Shown here: in pieces, positions 43,083 to 52,512 of the stretch | Layout of the letters: every line of letters starts with the position of its first letter | Numbering within the stretch: the stretch's first letter is position 1 | Assembly (NCBI GenBank): GCA_018654745.1 | Contig: JABILA010000080.1 | Location: 1-57,236 of the forward strand | Direction: 5' to 3' | DNA length: 57,236 bases | Source of the DNA: Alphaproteobacteria bacterium | Lineage (GTDB): Bacteria; Pseudomonadota; Alphaproteobacteria; UBA2966 | The notes under the pieces: generated by a model | Told to the model about the DNA's origin: nothing | Seen by the model: only the letters and a program-made list of their open reading frames with translations | Database searches by the model: none | Made by a program: the position numbers and the translations under genes

Positions 43083-45026
43083 CTAGTCAGAACGGTTCAT
43101 TCTGTTCTCAATCAGGTCTTCCACAACAGCCGGGTCGGCCAGTGTAGAAGTATCGCCAAGGGCGCTGAAATCGTCTTCCGCGATCTTGCGCAAGATACGT
43201 CGCATGATCTTGCCGGAACGTGTTTTTGGCAGGCCTGGTGCCCATTGCAACCAGTCAGGACTGGCGATCGGACCAATATCCTTGCGCACCCACTGCACGA
43301 GTTCTTTTCTCAGGGCATCCGTCGGCTCAACCCCGACATTCAGTGTGACATAGGCGTAAATGCCCTGTCCCTTGATTTCATGCGGTGCGCCGACAACAGC
43401 GGCTTCAGCGACATCGTGGTGTTCTACCAGTGAACTTTCAACTTCTGCGGTACCCATGCGGTGCCCGGAGACATTGATGACGTCATCAACCCGGCCGGTA
43501 ATCCAGTAATATCCGTCTTCATCGCGCCGGCAGCCATCGCCGGTGAAATATTTTCCGGGGTAGGTGGAAAAATATGTCTGCACAAACCGGTCGTGGTCTT
43601 CATACAGGGACCGCATCTGGCCTGGCCAGGAATCTGTAATACACAGATTGCCTTCGCATGCGCCTTCAAGGGGTTTGCCGTCGCCGTCTACAATCTGTGG
43701 CTGGATACCAAAAAACGGCTTCGAAGCTGAACCCGGTTTCAGGTCCGTTGCACCTGGCAGCGGCGTAATCAAAATTCCGCCGGTTTCAGTTTGCCACCAG
43801 GTATCAACAATCGGGCAACGTCCGTCGCCAACAACATTATAATACCACATCCATGCTTCCGGATTGATCGGCTCCCCCACAGAACCCAACAGACGCAGGG
43901 ACGATCGGTCCGTTGATTTAACAGGGCCATCGCCTTCCCGCATCAGGGCCCGGATAGCCGTCGGTGCGGTATAGAATATATTCACTTGATGTTTGTCACA
44001 GACCTGCCAGAAACGCGAATTGTCCGGGTAATTGGGCACACCTTCAAACATCAGTGTGGTCGCGCCGTTGGCCAATGGGCCATAGACAATATAACTGTGT
44101 CCGGTTACCCAGCCGACATCCGCCGTACACCAGTAGACATCACCATCATGATAATCAAAGACATATTGATGGGTCATGGAGGCATAAACCATATAGCCGC
44201 CAGTGGTGTGCAGAACGCCCTTGGGCTGACCGGTTGAACCAGAGGTATACAGAATGAACATCGGATCTTCGGCGTTCATTTCTTCCGGTGCAAATTCGGA
44301 AGCGGCGCCGTCGATCAACTCGTGGTACCAGACATCGCGGCTGTCATCCCAGGCAACATCACCGCCTGTACGTTTGACAACAACAACCTTTTCGACTGAA
44401 CTGGACAGCGCAACAGCGGCGTCAGTGTTGGCTTTCAGGGGTATCGGCTTGCCGCCACGAACGCCTTCATCCGATGTGATAACGATGTTCGAATCGCAGC
44501 CCTTGATGCGGCCAGCCAGGGCGTCCGGAGAAAATCCGCCAAAGACGATGGAATGAATGGCCCCGATCCGGGTGCAGGCCAGCATGGCAACAGCAGCCTC
44601 CGGTATCATCGGCATATAGATCGTAATCCGGTCGCCCTTTTTTGCGCCAATGCTTTTCAGGCCGTTGGACAATTTGCAGACTTCGGCATGAAGTTCGGCA
44701 TAAGTCATGGTCCGGCTGTCGTTGGGGTCGTCGCCTTCCCAGATAATTGCGGTTTGATCGCCGCGTGTGGCCAGATGCCGGTCGAGGCAATTGGCCGACG
44801 CGTTCAGGGTGCCGTCCGCATACCATTTGATGCTGACATCACCGGTATAATTGACATCCTTGACCTGGGTATAGGGTTTGATCCAGTCGATGCGTTTGCC
44901 CTGTTCACCCCAAAAGGCGTCTGGATCAGCGACAGACTGATTATACATTTCCTGGTATTTGGCGTTATCGGCCCAGGCTTTTTCTGACCATGCATCCGGC
45001 ACGGGAAAGGTTTGGTGCTCTGACAT
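43083..45026 (-). CDS. acs: Acetyl-CoA synthetase
   Basis: This 647-residue AMP-forming enzyme activates acetate to acetyl-CoA through acetyl-AMP. It has the P-loop [11 protein letters not shown], the [10 protein letters not shown] motif, [18 protein letters not shown] and the C-terminal [12 protein letters not shown]606 in that last motif is the lysine whose acetylation inactivates the enzyme in other bacteria. Length is normal. The gene is divergent from the creatininase gene; the 228-nt gap between them holds both promoters and no gene. Confidence 0.97.
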   Translation of the reverse strand: MSEHQTFPVPDAWSEKAWADNAKYQEMYNQSVADPDAFWGEQGKRIDWIKPYTQVKDVNYTGDVSIKWYADGTLNASANCLDRHLATRGDQTAIIWEGDDPNDSRTMTYAELHAEVCKLSNGLKSIGAKKGDRITIYMPMIPEAAVAMLACTRIGAIHSIVFGGFSPDALAGRIKGCDSNIVITSDEGVRGGKPIPLKANTDAAVALSSSVEKVVVVKRTGGDVAWDDSRDVWYHELIDGAASEFAPEEMNAEDPMFILYTSGSTGQPKGVLHTTGGYMVYASMTHQYVFDYHDGDVYWCTADVGWVTGHSYIVYGPLANGATTLMFEGVPNYPDNSRFWQVCDKHQVNIFYTAPTAIRALMREGDGPVKSTDRSSLRLLGSVGEPINPEAWMWYYNVVGDGRCPIVDTWWQTETGGILITPLPGATDLKPGSASKPFFGIQPQIVDGDGKPLEGACEGNLCITDSWPGQMRSLYEDHDRFVQTYFSTYPGKYFTGDGCRRDEDGYYWITGRVDDVINVSGHRMGTAEVESSLVEHHDVAEAAVVGAPHEIKGQGIYAYVTLNVGVEPTDALRKELVQWVRKDIGPIASPDWLQWAPGLPKTRSGKIMRRILRKIAEDDFSALGDTSTLADPAVVEDLIENRMNRSD

Positions 45027-45254
45027 GAAAATAGCTCCCTGAAGGTGAGATGCCGGACTGGTGCCGGGTGTTCCCTGTGATTAATGACTCGTATCCGGGC
45101 AATGCACTGCATCCCGATAACGTTACTGGCGATTATCCACACCTGGTGCCCTGTCTTCAAGTATTCCGGGCTCTTGTTTGTGGTTGCAAGACGGGCCAGA
45201 TTAAATTCTGTAAATTCTTCACTTTTTATAACCGGTTTTTGTCAGGGATACACC

Positions 45255-45995
45255 ATGCGCCTCCAACTCTCGACCTGGGCTGAAGCAGAAGCCTATCTGG
45301 AAGAAAAAAACGGCATCATTATGCCAATCGGTTCAACCGAACAGCACGGCCCCAATGGCCTGATCGGCACCGACGCCCTGACCGCGGATGCCATTGCCAT
45401 CGAGGTTGCAGATCGGGCAAATGCCATGGTGGCACCGGTTATTCCCGTTGGTATGGCCCAACATCACATGGCGTTCAGTGGCTCAATTACATTGCGCCCG
45501 ACAACCCTGGTGCAGGTCATCCGCGATAATGTCCAGTCATTGGCGAAACATGGCTTTCGCCGGTTCTATTTTCTCAACGGTCACGGCGGCAATATTTCAA
45601 CGATCAACACGGCATTCCAGGAAATCCATGCCGAATCCAGTCTGGAAGGTGGCGAAGGCGGTATCGACTGTGCCTTGCGCAACTGGTGGATCGGGCCGGA
45701 AGTGAAAAAACTGTCGGGTGAGCTTTATGGTGACAAGGAAGGATATCACGCGACACCGTCAGAAGTTTCGGTTACGCAATATCTTTTCCCGGAGGCGATC
45801 AAGGACGTTGCGATGGAACCGGCACCAAAGATGCCGCCGCGGATCGGAGACGCCACGGATTACCGTAATCGCTACCCCGATGGCCGCATGAGTTCAGATC
45901 CGTCTTTGGCTTCGCCACAAGCCGGTGCCCGGATTTTTGAGGCTGCCGTAGACTTTCTGGTCGGCGATTATCAGGAATTTGCTTCCGGCGAGTGA
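45255..45995 (+). CDS. Creatininase-family amidohydrolase
   Basis: The 246-residue protein from ATG 45255 has the metal-binding set of the creatininase fold: E29 and H31 (PIGSTEQHG), D40 (GTDAL), H110 (NGHGGN) and E170 (HATPSEVS). Members include creatininase, MftE and GTP-pathway formamide hydrolases, so the substrate is not fixed by the motif set. AGGG lies 8 nt upstream of this ATG; the frame is open for 57 codons before it but lacks family sequence. It overlaps the convergent Rieske gene by 25 nt. Confidence 0.9.
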   Translation: MRLQLSTWAEAEAYLEEKNGIIMPIGSTEQHGPNGLIGTDALTADAIAIEVADRANAMVAPVIPVGMAQHHMAFSGSITLRPTTLVQVIRDNVQSLAKHGFRRFYFLNGHGGNISTINTAFQEIHAESSLEGGEGGIDCALRNWWIGPEVKKLSGELYGDKEGYHATPSEVSVTQYLFPEAIKDVAMEPAPKMPPRIGDATDYRNRYPDGRMSSDPSLASPQAGARIFEAAVDFLVGDYQEFASGE

Positions 45996-46411
45996 TCGCT
46001 GCCGATGACGACCATGCCCTCGATGACCTCGACGGCGACGGGTGTCAAAAGCGCGCCCGGGCATGGCGGTGAAATACACAAGCCATTTTCGATCCGGAAC
46101 CTGGCGCCGTGGGTGGCGCACAGGATGTGGGTTTTTTCGATGTCCAGAAACTGGTCGGACACCCAGTCCAGCGGACCTCCAACATGTGGGCATTCATTGA
46201 GGTAGCCCTTTACCTCGTCATTTCGACGAATGACAAACATGGGAAAACGCTCTTTGCCTTCGCCAAATACAAATCCCTTGCCGCCAATGGCCGGAATTTC
46301 CTCCAGGGCACAAAGTTCTGTTCCAGGTTCAGGGTAGTCCAGCGGTGCGGGGGGTGAGTGATCGATCCAGCTCAGGGTTTGATCCCTCCCATTTTGCAAA
46401 TGATTTTCCAC
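45971..46411 (-). CDS. Rieske [2Fe-2S] protein
   Basis: The 146-residue protein carries a complete Rieske cluster site: CPHVGGPLD (C74, H76) and CATHGARF (C98, H101), 21 residues apart between the two pairs. There is no oxygenase catalytic domain or membrane anchor, so it is a stand-alone ferredoxin-like electron carrier. ATG 46411 overlaps the EVE gene end by 40 nt on the same strand, and the C-terminal end overlaps the convergent creatininase gene. The redox partner is unknown. Confidence 0.92.
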   Translation of the reverse strand: MENHLQNGRDQTLSWIDHSPPAPLDYPEPGTELCALEEIPAIGGKGFVFGEGKERFPMFVIRRNDEVKGYLNECPHVGGPLDWVSDQFLDIEKTHILCATHGARFRIENGLCISPPCPGALLTPVAVEVIEGMVVIGSDHSPEANS

Positions 46412-46785
46412 GCTTTCGCATCGACCGGTGACACAGACAAGCGGGAATGACGAACAAGCAGCATATCTGCAAGACGTTCATCCGCCTTGATCTCCGACAA
46501 TGTGACGGGTGTTTTAAAGGGTTCCACTGTTTTGACGTCGACCATGCCGAACTTGCCGGTTGGATCGGTGTGATCCGGGTAATAAAGTTTCGCGACCTCA
46601 ACAATCCCGACGATGCATTTTTCCTTGACCGAATGATAGAAAAAGATCCGGTCTCCCAGCGCCATGGCCTTCATATTGTTGGCAGCCTGATGGTTGCGCA
46701 CACCATCCCAGTGTTCGACACCCTTTTTGACCTGGTCATCCCAGGACCAGTTTCCGGGTTCAGTTTTCATCAGCCAGTATTTCAT
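46372..46785 (-). CDS. EVE-domain protein
   Basis: The 137-residue protein consists of one EVE domain (PUA-like): MKYWLMKTEPGNWSWDD, then GVRNHQAANNMKAM, DRIFFYHS and GIVEVAK. EVE domains bind modified bases in RNA or DNA. Near gpsA in many alphaproteobacteria they are housekeeping genes of unclear substrate. The gene follows gpsA after a 31-nt gap and overlaps the Rieske start. Confidence 0.95.
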   Translation of the reverse strand: MKYWLMKTEPGNWSWDDQVKKGVEHWDGVRNHQAANNMKAMALGDRIFFYHSVKEKCIVGIVEVAKLYYPDHTDPTGKFGMVDVKTVEPFKTPVTLSEIKADERLADMLLVRHSRLSVSPVDAKAWKIICKMGGIKP

Positions 46786-46816
46786 GTTGCCAACCTCGTC
46801 TTCCCCTTATGGCAGA

Positions 46817-47827
46817 TCAGAGAACTTCGGAACGGAAAGGGCGCGCCATCAGTCCACTGATGATGTCTCCAACATCCGATTCGTGGTGCAGGATCGCATT
46901 GACCGCCGCGCAAATCGGCATGTCGACACCCAGTTTGGCGGCCAGTTCTGTTACGGCCGAGGCACTGGCAACTCCTTCTGCCACCGAGTTTCGCTCATTC
47001 AGGATATCGGCCAGCCGCTCACCGCGGCCAAGGGCAGCGCCCAGGCTCATGTTCCGGGATTGCTCGGATGAACAGGTCAAAACAAGATCGCCCATGCCTG
47101 AAAGTCCCATCATGGTTTCAGGTTTGCCGCCCAAAGCCCGTCCCAGGCGCATCATTTCTGCAAGGCCCCTGTTAATCAAGGCTGCGCGTGCGTTGCTGCC
47201 CAGCTTGCGCCCGGTGACGATGCCACAGGCAATGGCCAGAACATTTTTAACCGCGCCGCCAACTTCGGCACCCACCAGATCGTTCGCCAGATAAGGCCGG
47301 AAGGTTTTTGTGCCGATGGCTTTGATCAGAGCCTGGCCCAGATCCGGATTTTCACAAGCAAGCGTTATCGCGGTTGGCAAACCCCTGGCGACTTCATCGG
47401 CAAATGTAGGGCCGGATAAAACAGCCAGTGGCGCCTGTGGCAGAGCCTCCTGGACTACACTGGTCATCAAAGCGCCGGTGCCTTGTTCAATGCCTTTTGC
47501 GCAAACAACAGCCGGGATGCCCTGACGCCACAGAGGAGAAAGGTCTGTGCAGATGGGCCGCAGGAACTGTGCCGGAGCGACAAGAAGCACCGCATCACAG
47601 GCGGCAATATCGGCATAGTCCGACGTCGCCTTGATTGAGGGATCAAGTTCGGCGTCTGGCAAAAACATGGTGTTGCGATGTTGTTCGTTGATAGCGCTGA
47701 CCACGGCGCTCTCGCGCGCCCACAAGACGACATCACGTCCCGCGGACTGCGTCGCGACCGCAAGGGCCGTTCCCCAGGCACCGGCGCCAACGATGCCGAT
47801 GCGGTTAATATCTGATTTGGTATTCAT
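46817..47827 (-). CDS. gpsA: Glycerol-3-phosphate dehydrogenase [NAD(P)+]
   Basis: The 336-residue enzyme reduces dihydroxyacetone phosphate to sn-glycerol-3-phosphate for phospholipids. It starts with the GIVGAGAWGTALAV nucleotide-binding loop, then has PAVVCAKGIEQGTG and GPTFADEVARG, and the catalytic lysine region in EVGGAVKNVLAIACGIV. ATG 47827 sits 8 residues before the GAGAWG loop; the in-frame ATG at 47869 adds unconserved residues. In relatives it commonly follows tsaD; here 3.5 kb separates them. Confidence 0.96.
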   Translation of the reverse strand: MNTKSDINRIGIVGAGAWGTALAVATQSAGRDVVLWARESAVVSAINEQHRNTMFLPDAELDPSIKATSDYADIAACDAVLLVAPAQFLRPICTDLSPLWRQGIPAVVCAKGIEQGTGALMTSVVQEALPQAPLAVLSGPTFADEVARGLPTAITLACENPDLGQALIKAIGTKTFRPYLANDLVGAEVGGAVKNVLAIACGIVTGRKLGSNARAALINRGLAEMMRLGRALGGKPETMMGLSGMGDLVLTCSSEQSRNMSLGAALGRGERLADILNERNSVAEGVASASAVTELAAKLGVDMPICAAVNAILHHESDVGDIISGLMARPFRSEVL

Positions 47828-47910
47828 GGTCGTATCTTGATCAGCGAAGCCTTCCCTGGCAAGCCCCACCAGATCAACAATTTGTATATTCGAACAAAAG
47901 ATATCGAATT

Positions 47911-47937
47911 AATGAATAATTTCTTGACAATTCATTA
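47911..47937. promoter_or_regulatory. Operator site 1 (AATGAATAA...TCATTA), before tetR
   Basis: AATGAAT at 47911-47917 and TCATTA at 47932-47937 match in sequence and in the 27-nt total span the site at 48594-48620. It ends 21 nt before the TetR start. Inverted arms TAATGAAT and ATTCATTA (47910-47917, 47930-47937) make it a dyad. Confidence 0.7.
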
Positions 47938-47958
47938 TTTAGCATCGATATTCAAATC

Positions 47959-48546
47959 ATGAGAACGACAGAAGAAAGCACCCAGGCCATCATCGAAAGC
48001 GCAACTGTGTTTTTTGCACGCTTTGGCTATGGCAAGACGACGATGACGGAAATCGCAGAATATTGCGATATGTCTGTTGGTAACCTCTATCGGTTCTTCC
48101 CCGGCAAACTGGATCTGGCGGCAAAAATTGTCGATCTGGCGACCCAGGACTCTGTTGCCAGTCTCCGCAAGGTGGCTGAGCGCAAATACCGCTCCAATGC
48201 CGCAAGGGTTGAAGCTCTGGTCCTGGCTGAATTGCGGGAAACCTATGAGACCATGGAGAACCGCCCGACGATTGAAGAAATGGGCCGTATCATCATGTTG
48301 AAACGGGTTGAGGTTATCAATCGTGGCCTGGCCGAGACCCGCAAGGTAATGACGGAAGTTTTACAGGATGGTATCGCCGCCGGTGAATTTGCCATCAGCA
48401 AACCGGACTTCGCGTCGGAAATGATTCAGGCCGCAACCCTGAAATTTCGTTATCCGCAATTGTGGTCACGTCTGGACCTGCCTGCCCTGGAACGCGAAGC
48501 CAAAGGTGTTATTCGCTTGCTGATAAAGGGCATACAGAAAAACTAA
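47959..48546 (+). CDS. TetR/AcrR-family regulator paired with the next gene
   Basis: The 195-residue protein has an N-terminal HTH (MRTTEESTQAIIESATVFFARFGYGKTTMTEIAEYCDMSVGNLYRFFPGKLDL, about residues 1-53) and a helical C-terminal domain. It has a matched operator before its own start and another before the oxidoreductase gene 100 nt downstream. A simple repressor circuit with an unknown inducer is likely. No ribosome site is obvious. Confidence 0.92.
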   Translation: MRTTEESTQAIIESATVFFARFGYGKTTMTEIAEYCDMSVGNLYRFFPGKLDLAAKIVDLATQDSVASLRKVAERKYRSNAARVEALVLAELRETYETMENRPTIEEMGRIIMLKRVEVINRGLAETRKVMTEVLQDGIAAGEFAISKPDFASEMIQAATLKFRYPQLWSRLDLPALEREAKGVIRLLIKGIQKN

Positions 48547-48593
48547 CCAGATCGCGCTGGCCGGAAACAGTCAGCGCAAATTTTTAATCAGAA

Positions 48594-48620
48594 AATGAAT
48601 AAATTACAAATTGCTCATTA
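48594..48620. promoter_or_regulatory. Operator site 2 (AATGAATAA...TCATTA), before the oxidoreductase
   Basis: AATGAAT at 48594-48600 and TCATTA at 48615-48620 span 27 nt exactly as at site 1. It is 31 nt before the oxidoreductase start. Confidence 0.7.
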
Positions 48621-48651
48621 ATCACAAGCCATCAACAAAAGGAATATGACG

Positions 48652-49686
48652 ATGACAAAAATGAACACGGCAGATGCTGAAAACAGGAATTCCCGGGAAG
48701 AAACAGTTCTTGTCCTCGGTGCGACCGGCAGCTTCGCCGGGGCTGTTGCAGCAGAACTTTTGAACAGAGGTCAGCCTGTCCGGGTCCTGGTGCGCAACAG
48801 GGAAAAGTTGATCAATCGCTTTGGCCAACCGAGGGGTCTTGAGATCATTGAGGGGGATGTGCAAAACCTTGAAGACCTTGTGGCCGCTGCTGCGGGCTGC
48901 AAGACAATCGTGCACGGCGTGAATTATCTTTATCACCAGTGGTTTCCCCATATGGAGACAGCAACCCGCAACATTCTGACCGCAGCGCGGTCAAATAATG
49001 CCCTGATTGTGTTTCCCGGCAACGTCTACAGCCTGGGCCAGGCGACACCTCAGCCCTATACTGAAACTGCGCCTCACAATCCTGTCAGCCGCAAAGGTGA
49101 ATTGCGCCAGTGGATGGAAGAAGAGCTCGCGGCATTTGCGCGGGATGGCGGACGTGTCCTGAATATGCGCGCAGGTGACTATTTTGGCCCAACCGCACGC
49201 AATGGCTATCTTGATCCCTTGTTTGGTGGTGCCGCGAAAGGGAAGGCTATGCTTGCCCTGGGCAATTTGTCTTTGTCGCATCAATGGGCCTATGTGCCTG
49301 ATCTCGCCCGGGCAACAGTTGATCTGATGTCCAAATCAGATGAATTGAACCCCTATGAGGTCGTACATTTTGAAGGCACGACAACCAAATCCCAGCGCGA
49401 GTTTATGTCTGATATTGCACGCGTCGCTGGATGTCGGGACAAGGTCAATCGCCTGCCATGGACACTGTTACGTCTTGTCGCCTTGTTCAGTCCGCTCATT
49501 CGCGAAGTCATGGAAATGAAATATCTTTATGAAAGTACCGTGCTGATCAAGGGGCCGCGTTTTCATGCCCTGCTGCCGGATTTCATCGTAACGCCAACGG
49601 ATCAGGCCATCGCGGAAACGATCAAAAGTTATCGTGTGGAAAATAGCCCGGTTACCGCCCTCAATCCCGCAAATCAGACAGGTTAA
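48652..49686 (+). CDS. NAD(P)-binding extended-SDR/NmrA-like protein
   Basis: The 344-residue protein starts a Rossmann fold with VLVLGATGSFAGAVAAELL about 17 residues in, has RVLVRNREKL after beta 2 and GDVQNLEDL after beta 3. It resembles atypical NAD-dependent epimerase/NmrA proteins that bind NADP. The usual YxxxK is not obvious, so it may be a sensor or a reductase of unusual chemistry. AGGA lies 8 nt before ATG 48652, which favours this over the ATG at 48646. The TetR gene and a shared operator precede it. Confidence 0.85.
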   Translation: MTKMNTADAENRNSREETVLVLGATGSFAGAVAAELLNRGQPVRVLVRNREKLINRFGQPRGLEIIEGDVQNLEDLVAAAAGCKTIVHGVNYLYHQWFPHMETATRNILTAARSNNALIVFPGNVYSLGQATPQPYTETAPHNPVSRKGELRQWMEEELAAFARDGGRVLNMRAGDYFGPTARNGYLDPLFGGAAKGKAMLALGNLSLSHQWAYVPDLARATVDLMSKSDELNPYEVVHFEGTTTKSQREFMSDIARVAGCRDKVNRLPWTLLRLVALFSPLIREVMEMKYLYESTVLIKGPRFHALLPDFIVTPTDQAIAETIKSYRVENSPVTALNPANQTG

Positions 49687-49696
49687 TCCGGATCCA

Positions 49697-51307
49697 CTAT
49701 CCCGGGTGTGTTGGAAGGGTGAATATTTCCATCTCTTCCGCCACCCCGGCCAGTGCATGTGTGCCAACGGATATCAGGGTTTCCGGGCATTCACGGGCAA
49801 ATACGCCCGACATCAAAACTGAATGATTCAATATCTTGCACAGGCTTTCAACACGCGCAGCTTCGTTGGCGGCGGCTCCGATCACGGTAAACTCAAGCCG
49901 GCTTTCCGTGCCGATATTGCCGTAGGTCACGTTGCCGAGATGAAGGCCAATACCGTACCCCAGAGGGGCCTTGCCTTCGTCCGCCAATTCCTTGTTCAAA
50001 TCTTCCATGCGGGTTTCGGCATTGCGCACAGCCTCCAGCGCATCAAAACATGTCCGGCCCACGGCACCGGATGATCGGCCTTTTGTCCCATCATCGCTGA
50101 TCGGGAATATGGCGAGAACAGCATCACCGATAAAGCGCAAAACTTCACCGCCCTGTTCTTCGATGGCACCGCCCATGGCGTCAAAAAAACGGTTCATCTC
50201 AGCCAGGAACTCTTCGCGTGGCAGGGCGTCGGCCAGGGCAGACGATCCGCGCAGGTCGCAAAACCAGATGACGGAATGAATATCTTCGCCGTCGCCGCGC
50301 TGGGTCAGGCCTTTAAGGACGCTTTGACCTGTTCGCTTGCCAAGATAGGTATCCAGCAAAACAGATGTATTTCTGCGCACCGTGTGCACTTCGTAAAGAC
50401 GGCTGAGGACAGGACTGGCGCGATAAAACTGCCCCAGGTTCGCAACCGTAAAACCGTCAGGGTGGGCTGATGTCAGGGTCAGCGTGTTGGTTTGGCCGTC
50501 CGAAAACCACAAGGGCATGGCGACGTAATCAGTACCACCGGCTTCTCGCAATTCCTGCATGATCGGGAACTGGAATTCGGGATTGTCAACATTCAGGCGT
50601 TGCCGCACGCCGCCCAGACCTTCCGAGACATATCGCACCGGACTTTGCAGCCAGGCCGGACTTTCAAGCACGCCGCGGGGGGTGTTTGATACCAGAACAG
50701 TGTTGCGGTCCCTGGTCCAGCTATAGGTGACGCCGATCAATTGTGGGTGCAGGGTCCAGATCCCGATATTAAGCCGGATCAATTCCATGCCCGTGTCGGT
50801 CAATCGCCTGGCCAGCATGGCCGTCAGTTCCGTTGCGGATGAGGCTTGCCACGCTTCATTGATGACCCAGTCCGAAAGGTCATTGTTGCGCACTTCTGTC
50901 TGGTGGGCTGAAGAAAGACTTTCCCGAAAGGTTTCACTTCCGATCCATTCATCAATCTGGTCGGCATAAAAACAAATGTGACGATTTACGTCGGTGCCTG
51001 CATCCAGCGGTTTTTCGTAGCTCCAGGCGACATTTTCCCGAACCCCGTTGGGGCTATGAAGGCTCCAGTGTGTGGCCGTGCCCTTGAAGGGGCAGAAAGT
51101 GCGTTTTTGACTTCTTTTCAGCAGCGAAAAATCGACGTCTTCGCGGGGGAAATAAAAAGACGGCGACAAATAGCTTTCATGAAGAATCATGACTTTATCG
51201 CTGTCCGCCACTGTCACACCATCAATGATGACCCCCAGTTTGCCAGGCATGGCTTCATAGCTGATCTGGTATTCATCGGGGACGGGCAGAGGGCTGTGCT
51301 GGGTCAT
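49697..51307 (-). CDS. DUF427 - class III adenylate/guanylate cyclase fusion
   Basis: The 536-residue protein has DUF427 at about residues 15-115 (SYEAMPGKLGVIIDGVTVADS, SPSFYFPREDV, CPFKGTATHWS), a central GAF-like region (about 150-315) and a C-terminal class III cyclase domain (about 340-530). The two metal aspartates are D351 (WFCDLRGSS) and D395 (FIGDAVLAIF), and VTYGNIGTESRLEFTVIG follows. It likely makes cAMP or cGMP in response to a cytosolic cue, as no membrane segment is visible. It sits 20 nt downstream of tsaD on the same strand and is convergent with the oxidoreductase, 10 nt away. Confidence 0.9.
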   Translation of the reverse strand: MTQHSPLPVPDEYQISYEAMPGKLGVIIDGVTVADSDKVMILHESYLSPSFYFPREDVDFSLLKRSQKRTFCPFKGTATHWSLHSPNGVRENVAWSYEKPLDAGTDVNRHICFYADQIDEWIGSETFRESLSSAHQTEVRNNDLSDWVINEAWQASSATELTAMLARRLTDTGMELIRLNIGIWTLHPQLIGVTYSWTRDRNTVLVSNTPRGVLESPAWLQSPVRYVSEGLGGVRQRLNVDNPEFQFPIMQELREAGGTDYVAMPLWFSDGQTNTLTLTSAHPDGFTVANLGQFYRASPVLSRLYEVHTVRRNTSVLLDTYLGKRTGQSVLKGLTQRGDGEDIHSVIWFCDLRGSSALADALPREEFLAEMNRFFDAMGGAIEEQGGEVLRFIGDAVLAIFPISDDGTKGRSSGAVGRTCFDALEAVRNAETRMEDLNKELADEGKAPLGYGIGLHLGNVTYGNIGTESRLEFTVIGAAANEAARVESLCKILNHSVLMSGVFARECPETLISVGTHALAGVAEEMEIFTLPTHPG

Positions 51308-51327
51308 GGCTATAGATTTAGGGTCGA

Positions 51328-52389
51328 TCAGGCCTTTGCGCCAGTAAAAGGTTTCGCCGCCGCCAAAGAATCCAGCGGCCAGCGTGCCCTTGCGGAAATG
51401 GACATCTCCGACGTCAGGCCCTGTTGCAAACGCTCGACCCCGGCCCAGGCCACCATGGCTGCATTATCTGTGCACAGGCCTGGTGGCGGTACAATAAGAT
51501 CAAAACCGGTATCGGCGGTCACAGTGGATAATCGTTCTCCGATTGCCTTGTTAGCAGCAACGCCCCCGGCAATGACCAGTCGTCTGGCACCAGGATGCCG
51601 GGCTTCGAACAATTTCATGGCGCGCCTGGTGCGATCAGACAACACGTCGCCGACAGCATACTGGAACGAGGCACATAAATCGGCATGGTCCTGATCGGTG
51701 ACCTTGTCCCCAAGAGAATCCAGCGCCCGGCGAACGGCGGTTTTTAATCCGGAAAATGAAAAGTCGCAGTTATCCCGGCCTTTCATGGGGCGGGGCAGGT
51801 CAAAACGCGCCGGATCGCCATCTCGGGCGGCTATTTCCACCAGTGGCCCGCCGGGATAGCCAAGGCCCATCATTTTGGCGGCCTTGTCAAAGGCTTCGCC
51901 CACGGCATCATCAAGCGTTGTGCCCAGGCGCGTGTATTGATCAAGTCCGCTGACAGATATCAGCTGACAGTGACCGCCCGAAACAAGCAATAACAAATAG
52001 GGAAAGGGCACGTCATTGGTCAGTCGCGCCGTCAGGGCATGGGCTTCCAGGTGATTAAGGGCAATCAGGGGTTTGTTCCGGGCTGTGCAGATGGCCTTGG
52101 CTGTGACCAGGCCGATCATTACGCCGCCGATGAGACCCGGGCCTGCGGTTGCCGCAACAGCATCAAGATCGTCAAAACCAACATCAGCTTCCGTCATGGC
52201 CTCAGCGATCAGGCGATCAAGATGTTCGATATGAGCCCGGGCCGCAATTTCAGGGACAACGCCGCCATAAGGCGCGTGCTGTTCGATCTGTGACAGCACG
52301 ATATTACTTAATATATTGCGATCACTATCGACGATTGCGGCGGCGGTTTCGTCACAGCTCGATTCGATGCCCAATACAATCTGCGTCAT
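51328..52389 (-). CDS. tsaD: TsaD, tRNA N6-threonylcarbamoyladenosine synthase subunit
   Basis: The 353-residue ASKHA-fold enzyme transfers the threonylcarbamoyl group to A37 of tRNAs reading ANN codons. It begins [14 protein letters not shown] (6-18) and has the metal-binding HLEAH (H113, H117). [14 protein letters not shown] and [17 protein letters not shown] are intact. Length is normal. It is divergent from hemC, with the 123-nt gap holding both promoters, an arrangement seen widely in alphaproteobacteria. Confidence 0.97.
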   Translation of the reverse strand: MTQIVLGIESSCDETAAAIVDSDRNILSNIVLSQIEQHAPYGGVVPEIAARAHIEHLDRLIAEAMTEADVGFDDLDAVAATAGPGLIGGVMIGLVTAKAICTARNKPLIALNHLEAHALTARLTNDVPFPYLLLLVSGGHCQLISVSGLDQYTRLGTTLDDAVGEAFDKAAKMMGLGYPGGPLVEIAARDGDPARFDLPRPMKGRDNCDFSFSGLKTAVRRALDSLGDKVTDQDHADLCASFQYAVGDVLSDRTRRAMKLFEARHPGARRLVIAGGVAANKAIGERLSTVTADTGFDLIVPPPGLCTDNAAMVAWAGVERLQQGLTSEMSISARARWPLDSLAAAKPFTGAKA

Positions 52390-52512
52390 TCTGTCCCTGG
52401 TTTTCCACCTTAAAAGCCTTGCGCTTTGGCCGTCCGGGCTTTAGCACGGTTTGATCAGTTGCGCCACGCTATCTGGTTGGCCAAACCGCACCATTAAATA
52501 AAGTCACTGAAC

